This document shows, piece after piece, positions 7,915 through 15,343 of a DNA stretch of 64,000 nucleotides. A program made the translations under genes and the position numbers. Each line of letters starts with the position of its first letter. Position 1 is the first letter of the stretch. Origin of the DNA: a virus; IMG/VR virus record IMGVR_UViG_3300034062_004313, positions 62,001 to 126,000 of that record; one strand, 5' to 3'. Below the pieces are notes generated by a model. The model was given only the letters and a program-made list of their open reading frames with translations. It ran no database searches and was not told the DNA's origin.

Positions 7915-8088
7915 TTATTGTACCCAAACGGAAGTCATATTTGGCTCAATATCACAAGCAAGCTTTCTGAAATATTCAAGATTAAACTTACCATTAGGAT
8001 AAGTGTTCTTTGCAGTTTGTTGCACTTGCACTTTTCGTAGAAGGGAATGCTTATTATTAGCATTGCCATAGATAAATAGTGTTACCAT
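7915..8088 (-). CDS. 57-residue hypothetical protein
   Basis: Minus-strand ATG at 8088; the product starts MVTLFIYGNANNKHSLLRK and ends MTSVWVQ. Mixed beta and helix, basic N-terminal half. It is supported only by its fit between neighbouring genes and normal composition. Confidence 0.5.
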   Translation of the reverse strand: MVTLFIYGNANNKHSLLRKVQVQQTAKNTYPNGKFNLEYFRKLACDIEPNMTSVWVQ

Positions 8089-8112
8089 AACATTTGTTTT
8101 ATTGATGAAAAA

Positions 8113-8250
8113 TTATTTAAATAACCAAATAAAAGGAATATGACGCAAATTATACACACTAAAAGAATCAGATTTTCTAGCTTTCCAAATATATCCTATA
8201 ATATCTATAACTGTTAAAAGGATAATAATTAAACCAATTGATATGTTCAT
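8113..8250 (-). CDS. 45-residue membrane protein
   Basis: Minus-strand ATG at 8250, 2 nt after the upstream gene's stop. Residues 3-21 (ISIGLIIILLTVIDIIGYI) form one membrane helix, followed by a basic loop (WKARKSDS). Role unknown. Confidence 0.55.
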   Translation of the reverse strand: MNISIGLIIILLTVIDIIGYIWKARKSDSFSVYNLRHIPFIWLFK

Positions 8251-8252
8251 AA

Positions 8253-8453
8253 TTATTTAATTAAAATAGGACACCACATGGGAATTTGAATTTTACTTTC
8301 TTCATGCCACTCTACAGCACCTTGTATTTTTTTATTTTCTTTGGTACATATCCAATCATCCATTCTATCCCAACCATCTGTACTATATCGATTAGCTGTT
8401 TCAAAATATGGACATTGTTTGCATGATTTAACTTCTATTGATATTTTAGCCAT
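8253..8453 (-). CDS. Four-cysteine small protein
   Basis: 66 residues with Cys at 11, 14, 36 and 61, arranged CKQCPYF ... WICTKENKKIQG ... EWHEE ... IPMWCP. I know similar short proteins (CPYF - W-CTK-NKKI - EW-E - WCP) as common hypothetical proteins of gut phages and Bacteroides mobile elements. The four Cys likely bind zinc; function is unknown. Confidence 0.7.
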   Translation of the reverse strand: MAKISIEVKSCKQCPYFETANRYSTDGWDRMDDWICTKENKKIQGAVEWHEESKIQIPMWCPILIK

Positions 8454-8463
8454 AAAATTGATT

Positions 8464-8928
8464 TTATTGATTAATTAATTTATGGTCTTCATAATAACCA
8501 TTACCACTAAGTATTCTTTCGAAGAGTTCTTTATTAGGTTCTGGTAGTTGTATAAGGGTGATATATTCTTCAGTACCTTCAGGTTTTGTTTTAATCTCCA
8601 TATTTGAGAGTACACTCTTGTATTCCCAAATTAATGCTTCAATAGGACTTAGATTTTCAGGTTTACCTATTTGCCATACAATTTCTCTATGAAGATTTTC
8701 CATGAAATGTTGTAATCTATCAGGTAGACATATATTCATAATTTCGAACATGTCATTAGCAACATAGATTAATGTATCATTGGTTGCTAATTCATAATCC
8801 CATCCACAACGTATAGCCCATATTCTTTTTAAACCTTCAAAGAAATTTACATCATTAGGTCTTTTATACCATCCCTTACAGTACAGAACTATATGTCCTT
8901 GTATTGGTTCCAATAATATTGGTTTCAT
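8464..8928 (-). CDS. Hypothetical phage protein
   Basis: 154 residues, starting MKPILLEPIQGHIVLYCKGWYK. Trp-rich helical middle (RIWAIRCGWDYELA, HREIVWQIG) and acidic C-terminus. It is the middle of a three-gene run of similar size and tight spacing. No domain recognised. Confidence 0.6.
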   Translation of the reverse strand: MKPILLEPIQGHIVLYCKGWYKRPNDVNFFEGLKRIWAIRCGWDYELATNDTLIYVANDMFEIMNICLPDRLQHFMENLHREIVWQIGKPENLSPIEALIWEYKSVLSNMEIKTKPEGTEEYITLIQLPEPNKELFERILSGNGYYEDHKLINQ

Positions 8929-8936
8929 AAAAATTT

Positions 8937-9305
8937 TTAAAGATTTTGCTCAATCCAATTCTCTCTTACTGTATAATGACAATCGGGTTTACTTTGTCCA
9001 TGTATCCATGCCTGTGTCATAAGATTATGTACTTCTTTTTTAGTATACATTTTATCAGAAGATTTATTCAATTCTTCAACAATATGTTCCTTAGCTTTAT
9101 TAAGATAATATGCTCTTTCATGATATTCAAATATACCATCATCCTTTGGATAAGCAGCATAAACAGTATTACCAAAACATTCTGCTCTAAAGTAACCATG
9201 TCTAAGTCTTAAATAACCAACTTCCATATCATTAAGAAATACATCGTATTGTTCAGGACAGGCTCCACATGTTTGAACTAGTTCTAATTCATTTGTTGTT
9301 ATCAT
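8937..9305 (-). CDS. Conserved-type gut-phage hypothetical protein
   Basis: 122 residues. The core CGACPEQYDVFLNDMEVGYLRLRHGYF followed by ECFGNTVY and YHERAYYLNKA is a pattern I associate with widespread small hypothetical proteins of Bacteroidetes phages. It ends in a helix introduced by YTKKEVHNLMTQA, which parallels WTREEVINLIRNA in the next gene. The plus-strand frame here is a shadow. Function unknown. Confidence 0.65.
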   Translation of the reverse strand: MITTNELELVQTCGACPEQYDVFLNDMEVGYLRLRHGYFRAECFGNTVYAAYPKDDGIFEYHERAYYLNKAKEHIVEELNKSSDKMYTKKEVHNLMTQAWIHGQSKPDCHYTVRENWIEQNL

Positions 9306-9314
9306 AAAATTGTT

Positions 9315-10022
9315 TTAAAGATTCTCTTTACAAAACTCAATTACTTCATATTCAGGAGTATATCCTTTCGATTGCATAGCATTACGAATAAGATTTATTA
9401 CTTCTTCTCTTGTCCAACTATCTTTAATTGGTCTTATAGTAATGGTATTATCCTTAGCTACTTTAAGTATGTGATAAATATCTTTATGCGCCCAATATCT
9501 TATCCATATTTTACCTATAGGTGGAGTTATATCAAAATTTCTTTCTCCTGTTTGTTCACAATACCAATGCTCTTCAAAAGTTTTTTCTTCATATTCAACC
9601 ATCACTTCTTTTATTATATTACTTTTATTATATTCAGTAATATATTTTTCAATGAATGATTTAGATGGTTGTGGTAAATGGTCATAATGTGGACTATTCA
9701 TTTGCATTGGATGAATATTCAGAATATCTGTTGTAGCTATTACTTTTTTAGCTAATCCACTTAATCTTCTTGATTCTGATATTCTGTTGTTAGAATTAAA
9801 TAGTTCAAAAGAACCATCTGTCCAACACATAATATAAGGTAATATTTCACCATCTTTTATTGGTTCATCACTAAGGAAATAAAGATGTTGATGAGTCCAT
9901 GAACCATCAGGAACTTTTTCTTTCCAAATAGGTCGGTCTCCTATATAAAACAGCCTCGAACCTTTTGCAATAACTCCTTCTTTTTCTGTAGGTAAAAGAA
10001 TAACCTTTGTTTGTTTTAACAT
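9315..10022 (-). CDS. Hypothetical phage protein
   Basis: 235 residues. The N-terminal half is beta-rich (KVILLPTEKEGVIAKGSRLFYIG). A second beta region is WIRYWAHKDIYHILKVAKDN, and the C-terminus carries WTREEVINLIRNAMQSKGY, a helix module shared with the gene at 8937-9305. It is the first coding gene downstream of the structured RNA region 10,026-10,520. Confidence 0.6.
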   Translation of the reverse strand: MLKQTKVILLPTEKEGVIAKGSRLFYIGDRPIWKEKVPDGSWTHQHLYFLSDEPIKDGEILPYIMCWTDGSFELFNSNNRISESRRLSGLAKKVIATTDILNIHPMQMNSPHYDHLPQPSKSFIEKYITEYNKSNIIKEVMVEYEEKTFEEHWYCEQTGERNFDITPPIGKIWIRYWAHKDIYHILKVAKDNTITIRPIKDSWTREEVINLIRNAMQSKGYTPEYEVIEFCKENL

Positions 10023-10025
10023 AAC

Positions 10026-10520
10026 ATAGTTTTTAGTTTTAACAATATTGAAGATTTATCAAATCTCCTGCACAATGTTGTCAGAGGTGAATCCTTGATG
10101 TAAAAGGAGAACTGCTACTTAAAGCTTCATTCACAATTACCACATAACAACTACTTATTTATATTGCTACAAATAAGGCATATTTCTTATAGCTGATTAG
10201 ATTTATCATTATTCATGGCCACATGGGTAGCGTGGTAGGTAGGTATCCCTGTATTCAGTCAGATATTATTCCCCCTTGTTGTCTAATACTTCATATCGCG
10301 TTTAGCTTATGCTGCCACTCTAAACTTTCGTTTAGCCCTTTCGGGACATTCTGTACTTAGATTATATACTCCAATCATCCTCCGGTCCTAACAGTTATAT
10401 CTAGTATAACATACATTAGCGGGATAGTATTTTCCAGAATGCTTTATATTCTCTACCAAATAACTTGCAAGATAGAACTACGAATTTGCAACTTCTGTTA
10501 TTTGTATTTATTTGGTATGA
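10026..10520 (-). ncRNA. Candidate large structured RNA (about 500 nt)
   Basis: No ORF of useful size on either strand. The minus strand is full of helices: ACCAAATAA pairs with TTATTTGGT around an inner TTGCAA / TTGCAA; GTTATA-CTAG-TATAAC; CCC-GAAA-GGG directly followed by CTAAAC-GAAA-GTTTAG, i.e. two hairpins with GNRA tetraloops; CTTATTT / AAATAAG; and AGATTT-GAT-AAATCT. GNRA loops in series are a mark of large folded RNAs. It is more GC-rich than flanking leader DNA. Strand is inferred from gene direction and the GAAA loops. I could not match it to group I or II introns or tmRNA. Confidence 0.55.
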
Positions 10521-10521
10521 A

Positions 10522-10665
10522 TTAATTAATTAAATGAGGACCATCTGTTATAGTTCTGGTTCCTCCTTCTGATATCATACTTATAGCCTCCCTTAAACTT
10601 TGGGCTATAACTGTACAAGTGATTTGTTCACCATTTGTACTAATAACTTGCGCTGTGTATTTCAT
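10522..10665 (-). CDS. 47-residue hypothetical protein
   Basis: Minus-strand ATG at 10,665. The product (start MKYTAQVISTNGEQITC, then a helix AQSLREAISMISEGG) looks like a small alpha/beta protein. It ends two bases before the structured RNA region. Confidence 0.55.
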   Translation of the reverse strand: MKYTAQVISTNGEQITCTVIAQSLREAISMISEGGTRTITDGPHLIN

Positions 10666-10684
10666 AAAATAGATTAAAAAGATA

Positions 10685-10730
10685 GAAGGTGCTCACTCAT
10701 TGAGCTTTCCCTTCCACCAAATTATTTAAT
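10685..10730 (-). promoter_or_regulatory. Intergenic hairpin ahead of the 47-residue gene
   Basis: Minus-strand GAAGG-GAAA-GCTCA-ATGAG-TGAGC-A-CCTTC folds as a two-part stem, introduced by TTGGTGG as in other hairpins of this arm. It lies about 20 nt upstream of the start at 10,665. Confidence 0.5.
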
Positions 10731-10775
10731 TATTCCAATGTGATATTTACAACAAAAATATAAAAAGATTTATCA

Positions 10776-10994
10776 TTAGTAATCATTTGCAGACCAAGCA
10801 TAATCAGACCATTCGTCTCCGCTTGTTCCTTGTGGTTTTAATGAAGGAGATTCGATGTTTGTTTTTCTTTTCTTAACTTGTACTTTATACTTACTTGCTT
10901 CCTTGCTATGACAAATCATAAATTTACCATTATTCTTATCAGCAAAATTTCTTGCTTTTTGTTCATTATGAAATCTGATTGTTACTGTTCCCAT
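10776..10994 (-). CDS. Small basic hypothetical protein
   Basis: 72 residues if translation starts at MGTVTIRFHNEQKARNF (10,994), which follows an AT-rich leader; a 79-residue form would start at 11,015. Middle section YKVQVKKRKTN is basic, and the C-terminus is Trp/Tyr/Asp-rich (GDEWSDYAWSANDY). Confidence 0.55.
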   Translation of the reverse strand: MGTVTIRFHNEQKARNFADKNNGKFMICHSKEASKYKVQVKKRKTNIESPSLKPQGTSGDEWSDYAWSANDY

Positions 10995-11005
10995 ATTATA
11001 AATGT

Positions 11006-11050
11006 TTAAGAACAAGTACTAAGTATTACTACCGTTCCCTGTTCTACCAA
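11006..11050 (-). promoter_or_regulatory. Hairpin element, copy 2 (ACTTAGTAC type)
   Basis: Minus strand: ATTGGTAGAAC, then AGAACA paired with TGTTCT around ACTTAGTACT, as in the copy at 7254-7300. The paired arms differ between copies while the core is kept. It lies immediately upstream of the gene starting at 10,994. Confidence 0.5.
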
Positions 11051-11275
11051 TTATTTACATCCAAAATCTTCTGCATCATATTCAGCTTCTAAATCATCCA
11101 TATCATCATTAAACAAATTAGCCATATCTCCAGCTAATTCAATATTATGTGAGCATGATTTAGGAAGTCTTTTTGTTTGAAGAATAATCATTTTGAGCGT
11201 ATTTCTTAAATGTTCTATAGACATTTCATCTATGTCAATAGATTTACCATTTTTCATTGTCCAATATACTGTCAT
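11051..11275 (-). CDS. Conserved-type small phage protein
   Basis: 74 residues from the ATG at 11,275, which overlaps the upstream stop as ATGA; a 78-residue form starts at 11,287. The N-terminus VYWTMKNGKSIDIDEMSIEHLRNTLKMI resembles common phage hypothetical proteins with the pattern W-T-x-x-G-x-x-I-x-I-x-x-M-x-x-x-H-L-x-N. Acidic C-terminus. Function unknown. Confidence 0.65.
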   Translation of the reverse strand: MTVYWTMKNGKSIDIDEMSIEHLRNTLKMIILQTKRLPKSCSHNIELAGDMANLFNDDMDDLEAEYDAEDFGCK

Positions 11276-11712
11276 AATGTTACCCATTTATGTTGTTCAT
11301 TCTCATATTCTTTAATCTCACTTATCCATTCACCATATACAGTATCAGGTTCCCAAACCACTTTATCACCCAATAATTCTTTTAACCATACCATAGGTAC
11401 AGCTACAGAGATTTGGTCTAATGCTATCTCATATATATCCACATTAAACACTTTATTAACAGCAGTGGAGTTTGAACTCCATTCACCACCATGACCCGGA
11501 CGATGTTTTACATTATGTGTAAGAAAACCAAATGTATGAACTGGTATTCCTTCAGGATGTTCATATTTTGTTAATCTATAAATACCACCATCTTCATCTT
11601 TAGTAATAGTTTCTTTATTATCCAACCATTTAGGATTTAAAGAATTATTACCATCACCAGAATACAAATATATATTCCAATGTTGATTAAAATAACAGAA
11701 TTTTATTTGCAT
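11272..11712 (-). CDS. Hypothetical protein
   Basis: 146 residues, N-terminus MQIKFCYFNQHWNIYLYSG. Gly/His-rich middle (HNVKHRPGHGGEWSSN) and a helical C-terminus. The plus-strand frame here is a shadow. No recognised domain. Confidence 0.55.
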   Translation of the reverse strand: MQIKFCYFNQHWNIYLYSGDGNNSLNPKWLDNKETITKDEDGGIYRLTKYEHPEGIPVHTFGFLTHNVKHRPGHGGEWSSNSTAVNKVFNVDIYEIALDQISVAVPMVWLKELLGDKVVWEPDTVYGEWISEIKEYENEQHKWVTL

Positions 11713-11725
11713 ATGAATTATTTAA

Positions 11726-11962
11726 TTATTCTAAAATATTTTTCCAACAAGTTTCTCTCCAATCAGGCCAAGTTTCTTCACATTCAGGTTGATGGTCTTC
11801 TAATGTAGAACCAAAAAAACCATTTTTCCAAGCATTGCTGACTAATTTATCAGCTTCACTTTGTTTTTGAACGTGATAAACTTGCCATACCAGTCCACCT
11901 TCATGATTTCGTATCATTAAGGTTTTTGGATAAATGTTATCATTTGTTATGTCTGTGTACAT
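11726..11962 (-). CDS. Small acidic, Trp-rich hypothetical protein
   Basis: 78 residues, ending ECEETWPDWRETCWKNILE. A beta hairpin-like start (LMIRNHEGGLVWQVYHVQ) leads into a helix. Unknown role. Confidence 0.5.
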   Translation of the reverse strand: MYTDITNDNIYPKTLMIRNHEGGLVWQVYHVQKQSEADKLVSNAWKNGFFGSTLEDHQPECEETWPDWRETCWKNILE

Positions 11963-11972
11963 AAAATAAGTT

Positions 11973-12326
11973 TTAAAGTGATTGTGATTTTTTCTTGTAA
12001 CATTTCATAGCATAGTTATAAAACTCAATATCCGAATCAGCAACAACTAAACCACAAAATCTTCTACCATTACTCCATCTAAAGAATGTGCAGGGTTTAT
12101 CAAAGCATATACATGAATATATACCATCTCCTAATTTATCAGATAACCAACGTTCATCTATTTCTTCAGGGGTTAATTCTGATTTCAATAAAGAAAATAT
12201 GTCATATCCATTCTTTTCTTCTAATTCACCATGAAGATAACACCATGATGCTCTTACAACATCTTCGTATTTAGCACCACGATATTCACCATCAATATTT
12301 TCTGGTATTATTGTTAATGTTCTCAT
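11973..12326 (-). CDS. Hypothetical protein
   Basis: 117 residues with three Cys in the C-terminal half (YSCICFDKPCTFFRW), possibly metal-binding. The start overlaps the stop of the upstream gene by 4 nt. Confidence 0.55.
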   Translation of the reverse strand: MRTLTIIPENIDGEYRGAKYEDVVRASWCYLHGELEEKNGYDIFSLLKSELTPEEIDERWLSDKLGDGIYSCICFDKPCTFFRWSNGRRFCGLVVADSDIEFYNYAMKCYKKKSQSL

Positions 12327-12538
12327 AATTTTTTAGCTTTTCTTTTTGCATTACGCTCATTAATAGCCCACACTTCAACACCATCAATTTTGAATTTCTT
12401 TAAACCATTAGGTATAATATCCTTTGGTTGTGGTTCAGGTGCTGGGCGATGTTTTGGTTTTTCTCCTGCAAACACTTGTTCAGCACCAAACATAGCAGAC
12501 ATCATATATAATCCTAAGAGTGATTTCATTGATTTCAT
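12323..12538 (-). CDS. Small protein with hydrophobic N-terminus
   Basis: 71 residues. The N-terminal 25 (LLGLYMMSAMFGAEQVFAGE) could be a signal peptide or membrane anchor. A Pro-rich linker (KHRPAPEPQPKD) leads to a basic end (INERNAKRKAKKL). Unknown function. Confidence 0.55.
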   Translation of the reverse strand: MKSMKSLLGLYMMSAMFGAEQVFAGEKPKHRPAPEPQPKDIIPNGLKKFKIDGVEVWAINERNAKRKAKKL

Positions 12539-12540
12539 AA

Positions 12541-12598
12541 AATTAGTTTAAGAGCTTAGGTTCAAGGTATTTCTACCTCTCCCCTAAACTCAAGATTT
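12541..12598 (-). promoter_or_regulatory. Intergenic hairpin with GAAA loop
   Basis: Minus strand: TTAGG pairs with CCTAA and inside it AGGTA-GAAA-TACCT forms a GNRA-capped hairpin; GAG/CTC extends the outer stem. It lies 15 nt upstream of the start at 12,538. Confidence 0.5.
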
Positions 12599-13263
12599 TA
12601 AATAATATTAATATCATACATTCTTTGAAAGCCTGTAGGCATTATCATACGATAAGCTCCATTTGTTTCAATTACATCTCCAACACAGGTTGACCTTATA
12701 CCAAGAGCTTCATATTCAAGACTAAAGTCATTTTGTGCTTTTTTGAAAGCATCATCTAAAGAATTAGCATATACATTAGCCACTTCTTTGAACCGAATAT
12801 CTAATTGACAAAATGTATTTAATTCTGAATTTGCAGGATGATATACACGATACTTTTGAAGTGATGTTATAGGTTCTTTTTCATCATACACTCTTTCATC
12901 TTCATAATTATCCATTTCTTCATCTAACATGTCCTGAAATAAATCATCTAAGCTTTCATCTACATCATCATAATATTCACTTAACATATTCCCTTCAATG
13001 CACATTTCCACTTCATCAAGAATAAAGTCAATGAAATGATATGTAAAAGAACTATCTTTAAGCTCTTTAAGAAAGTTGTAATGTTTCTGGAATTTCTCAA
13101 CATCTTCTTCATGTGTACTTGAATTAAAGCACATGTTCTGAATTGTCACCTGTACTGAAACCAACAAATGACTAATAGCTCCATTTGCTTCTCTATAAGC
13201 AGAAATAATAGGAATAAGCTTATTAAGAGTGTTCTTAATAGCTTGTAATGTTTCTTTTTTCAT
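12598..13263 (-). CDS. Hypothetical protein with acidic middle
   Basis: 221 residues. The N-terminal half is helical (NTLNKLIPIISAYREANGA). Residues ~115-145 are extremely acidic (DESLDDLFQDMLDEEMDNYEDE). The C-terminus has the pattern YANSLDDAFKKAQNDF ... RSTCVGDVIE, which I associate with small gut-phage proteins (AF-x-x-x-Q-N ... RSTSVGDV). It starts the minus-strand unit left of the GIY-YIG gene. Confidence 0.6.
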   Translation of the reverse strand: MKKETLQAIKNTLNKLIPIISAYREANGAISHLLVSVQVTIQNMCFNSSTHEEDVEKFQKHYNFLKELKDSSFTYHFIDFILDEVEMCIEGNMLSEYYDDVDESLDDLFQDMLDEEMDNYEDERVYDEKEPITSLQKYRVYHPANSELNTFCQLDIRFKEVANVYANSLDDAFKKAQNDFSLEYEALGIRSTCVGDVIETNGAYRMIMPTGFQRMYDINII

Positions 13264-13294
13264 AAGTTTTATTTGAGTTTAATAAAAGATTATA

Positions 13295-13326
13295 TTTGGA
13301 ATATTGAGTTTATTTATGTATATTTG
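13295..13326 (+). promoter_or_regulatory. Bacteroidetes-type promoter for GIY-YIG gene
   Basis: TTTG at 13,295-13,298, a 20-nt spacer and TATATTTG at 13,319-13,326 match the TTTG / TAnnTTTG consensus. A perfect 12-bp inverted repeat (ATATTGAGTTTA at 13,301-13,312; TAAACTCAATAT at 13,334-13,345) brackets the -7 box and covers the start codon. Confidence 0.75.
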
Positions 13327-13343
13327 TATAAATTAAACTCAAT

Positions 13344-13949
13344 ATGATATATTTTATAGGAAACAAAGAACAAGATATAGTTAAGATAGGAAAAACTAAA
13401 AATGTTGAAAATAGACTTTGGGAAATAAATACTCACTGTCCTTATAAATGTGAGTTATTCTTAACTATAGATGGAAAAGAAGCTATTGAAAAAACAATAC
13501 ATGAAATGTTTAATCAATTTAAAATGAACGGTGAATGGTTTCAATTTTCAACTGAAATTCAAGATTTTATAAATAATCCAAAAGAAATAGTATTAAATCC
13601 TTTGTTTAAAGATTTTAATATAAATACTTCATATTATAATAATGAAGACTTAAAAATCGTTGAAGATTTATACAAATTGAAAAAATCCAATATTGAAATC
13701 TCTGAAATAACAGGATTAACTATACATCAAGTTAGAAGAATTATAAGAAATAATCAACTTGCTAGAAAATATAGAGAATATAAAGGAACAACTATTGTTA
13801 GTTCAGAACAAGACTTTCAAAGAAATAAGCGTAAAAAGTATAGAACTCTTTATAAAAAAGGGATAATTACTAAAGAAGTATTATTAGAAGAACTTGCAAA
13901 ATATCCAACTAAACGTAATTGTCCCAAAAATACAATTGAATATACCTAA
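13344..13949 (+). CDS. GIY-YIG family (T5orf172/MUG113-like) endonuclease
   Basis: 201 residues. The N-terminus MIYFIGNKEQDIVKIGKTKN-VENRL fits the GIY-YIG nuclease fold of the T5orf172/MUG113 type: Y-F-I-G strand, KIGKT, conserved Arg at about 29, and a later Glu in AIEKTIHEMF; GEWF follows. Residues ~115-140 (NIEISEITGLTIHQVRRIIRNN) look like a helix-turn-helix DNA-binding domain. It is the only plus-strand gene in an 18.6 kb minus-strand arm and carries its own promoter, which suggests a free-standing homing endonuclease acquired by insertion. Target site unknown. Confidence 0.8.
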   Translation: MIYFIGNKEQDIVKIGKTKNVENRLWEINTHCPYKCELFLTIDGKEAIEKTIHEMFNQFKMNGEWFQFSTEIQDFINNPKEIVLNPLFKDFNINTSYYNNEDLKIVEDLYKLKKSNIEISEITGLTIHQVRRIIRNNQLARKYREYKGTTIVSSEQDFQRNKRKKYRTLYKKGIITKEVLLEELAKYPTKRNCPKNTIEYT

Positions 13950-13954
13950 ACCTA

Positions 13955-14037
13955 ATAAATAGAGAGTAATGTCAAGCAATGAACAAAAGTTCGGCAACGC
14001 TTTTCATAAGTATAAACTAACATTACTCTCTATTTAT
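13955..14037. terminator. 18-bp inverted repeat between convergent genes
   Basis: ATAAATAGAGAGTAATGT (13,955-13,972) is perfectly complementary to ACATTACTCTCTATTTAT (14,020-14,037) with a 47-nt spacer. It lies between the plus-strand endonuclease gene and the minus-strand arm. It is too far spaced for a simple terminator, though AT-rich flanks could give one in either direction; it could also mark the edge of the inserted segment. Confidence 0.55.
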
Positions 14038-14066
14038 CAGACCTAATCCTATTACGGATTATGCAC

Positions 14067-14402
14067 TCAATCTTTAAAATAATCTTTTACTAAATCTCTA
14101 CCTGAATAATCTTGTCTTGAACAAGCATCATCTAAAATGTCATTTGGGCAATTTTCACAAAGCTTAGAAACAAGCTCCATATTCTTGTTACACAAATCTG
14201 ACCACAATACATACAAGTTTGTTCCCTTTAAAGAAGGAACCTGTTCCAACTTAATAGCAATTGGAATACTGTATTTTAAGTTTTCAGGAGAGAACAATTC
14301 CATAAGAAATGTCATTGCAACTGGATTTCCTTTTGCATAATTCATAATCATACCAATCATAATAATAATTTTTGAGTTTGACATCATTAATGTTTCGTCC
14401 AA
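14067..14402 (-). CDS. Hypothetical protein
   Basis: 111 residues with a hydrophobic N-terminal third (KIIIMIGMIMNYAKGNPVAMTFLMEL) and a Cys-containing C-terminal half (LCNKNMELVSKLCENCPNDILDDACS). The first third may be membrane-associated. The plus-strand frame is a shadow. Confidence 0.55.
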   Translation of the reverse strand: MDETLMMSNSKIIIMIGMIMNYAKGNPVAMTFLMELFSPENLKYSIPIAIKLEQVPSLKGTNLYVLWSDLCNKNMELVSKLCENCPNDILDDACSRQDYSGRDLVKDYFKD

Positions 14403-14557
14403 GTCTGGTCACAAACTGATTTTATACTCTTCTTGGCTGAGTTTATAGTCTTGTCTAATGGAACATTAAAGACTTAAACAAGGCTGCTAATCCATCAATA
14501 ATATATGCATTACTGTCATAGTTATTAATATAGCACTTACAGCACCTTGTTGATTAA

Positions 14558-14794
14558 CTAAAGACCTAAATAATCCAATTGTTCTTGAGTAACTCCTGTT
14601 GCTTTAGCATATTCAGCTAAAGTTATTTCTTCACAAGAAATGATAGGACATGTCTCTACAATAGGAAATTCATCTTCTGCAATTGGGTCATAATACCAAT
14701 CTATATTAACATCAATAGATGTTAAATTAGGTGTAGTAGAATAATGAATAAAAGGCATTCCATGCTCTTCATGTATATATTTAAAGAATTGCAT
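14558..14794 (-). CDS. Small acidic hypothetical protein
   Basis: 78 residues from the ATG at 14,794 (MQFFKYIHEEHGMPF). A longer frame opens at 14,884 but its extension is hydrophobic and unlike the rest. The end (EEITLAEYAKATGVTQEQLDYLGL) resembles a small helical DNA-binding module, though nothing proves binding. Confidence 0.5.
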   Translation of the reverse strand: MQFFKYIHEEHGMPFIHYSTTPNLTSIDVNIDWYYDPIAEDEFPIVETCPIISCEEITLAEYAKATGVTQEQLDYLGL

Positions 14795-14903
14795 AATAAG
14801 TGTGATGCTGATTAGACAACATCGATTTATTAACAAATTAATAAAATTCTCTAACCTTATTACAGGAATTACAGAGAATACCATTACGGATGTGGAATGA
14901 CAA

Positions 14904-14981
14904 CTATTGCCAATCCCACTCTTGCAGTCCTTCTAAGGTGGTTACACCAATAGAAGTAATAATCAAAGCAGTATGTTTCAT
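14904..14981 (-). CDS. Possible 25-residue peptide
   Basis: Minus-strand ATG at 14,981 (MKHTALIITSIGVTTLEGLQ ...). Hydrophobic first half. It is in a gene-poor stretch; weak support. Confidence 0.25.
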   Translation of the reverse strand: MKHTALIITSIGVTTLEGLQEWDWQ

Positions 14982-15037
14982 GCTTTTATTATTTAGTAAT
15001 GAAGAAATCTCCCTGTTAACGTACAGAGAATAAAACG

Positions 15038-15256
15038 TTATTTACCTTTGAAGTCTTCATCAAAACTACTATCAAATAAACATCCTAATGCAACACATAT
15101 TACTATTGTTCCCAACACACAATAAGCAGGATGTTGAGCCACTTCTCTGAAGCTGCCACCAAATAATCATGCAATAGCAGGAACAATCGAATACAAGAAA
15201 CAGTAGCATATAACGTATACCACTGTAAGAACCATAAAACGGATTAACTTTTCCAT
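15038..15256 (-). pseudogene. Two-helix membrane protein interrupted by in-frame TGA
   Basis: From the ATG at 15,256 the frame reads MEKLIRFMVLTVVYVICYC ... SIVPAIA, then TGA (15,167-15,169), then continues in the same frame LFGGSFREVAQHPAYCVLG ... FDEDFKGK to a TAA at 15,038. The two halves each hold a membrane helix and join well if TGA stood for Trp (TGG). Either a recent nonsense mutation, a sequencing error, or stop readthrough. The second half has no start of its own in this frame. Confidence 0.55.
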
Positions 15257-15343
15257 AACAGATAAATATTTAAAGAATGAATAAACATAGAAAAGCATAT
15301 ACACAAGTCCTTGACAGGAGAGTGTATATGCCCTGTGAATAAA

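Noticed and set aside
10026-10520. tmRNA or group I intron
   Set aside because: No alanine-tRNA-like ends, no tag ORF, and no recognisable P7/P3 core; it also interrupts no gene that I can see.
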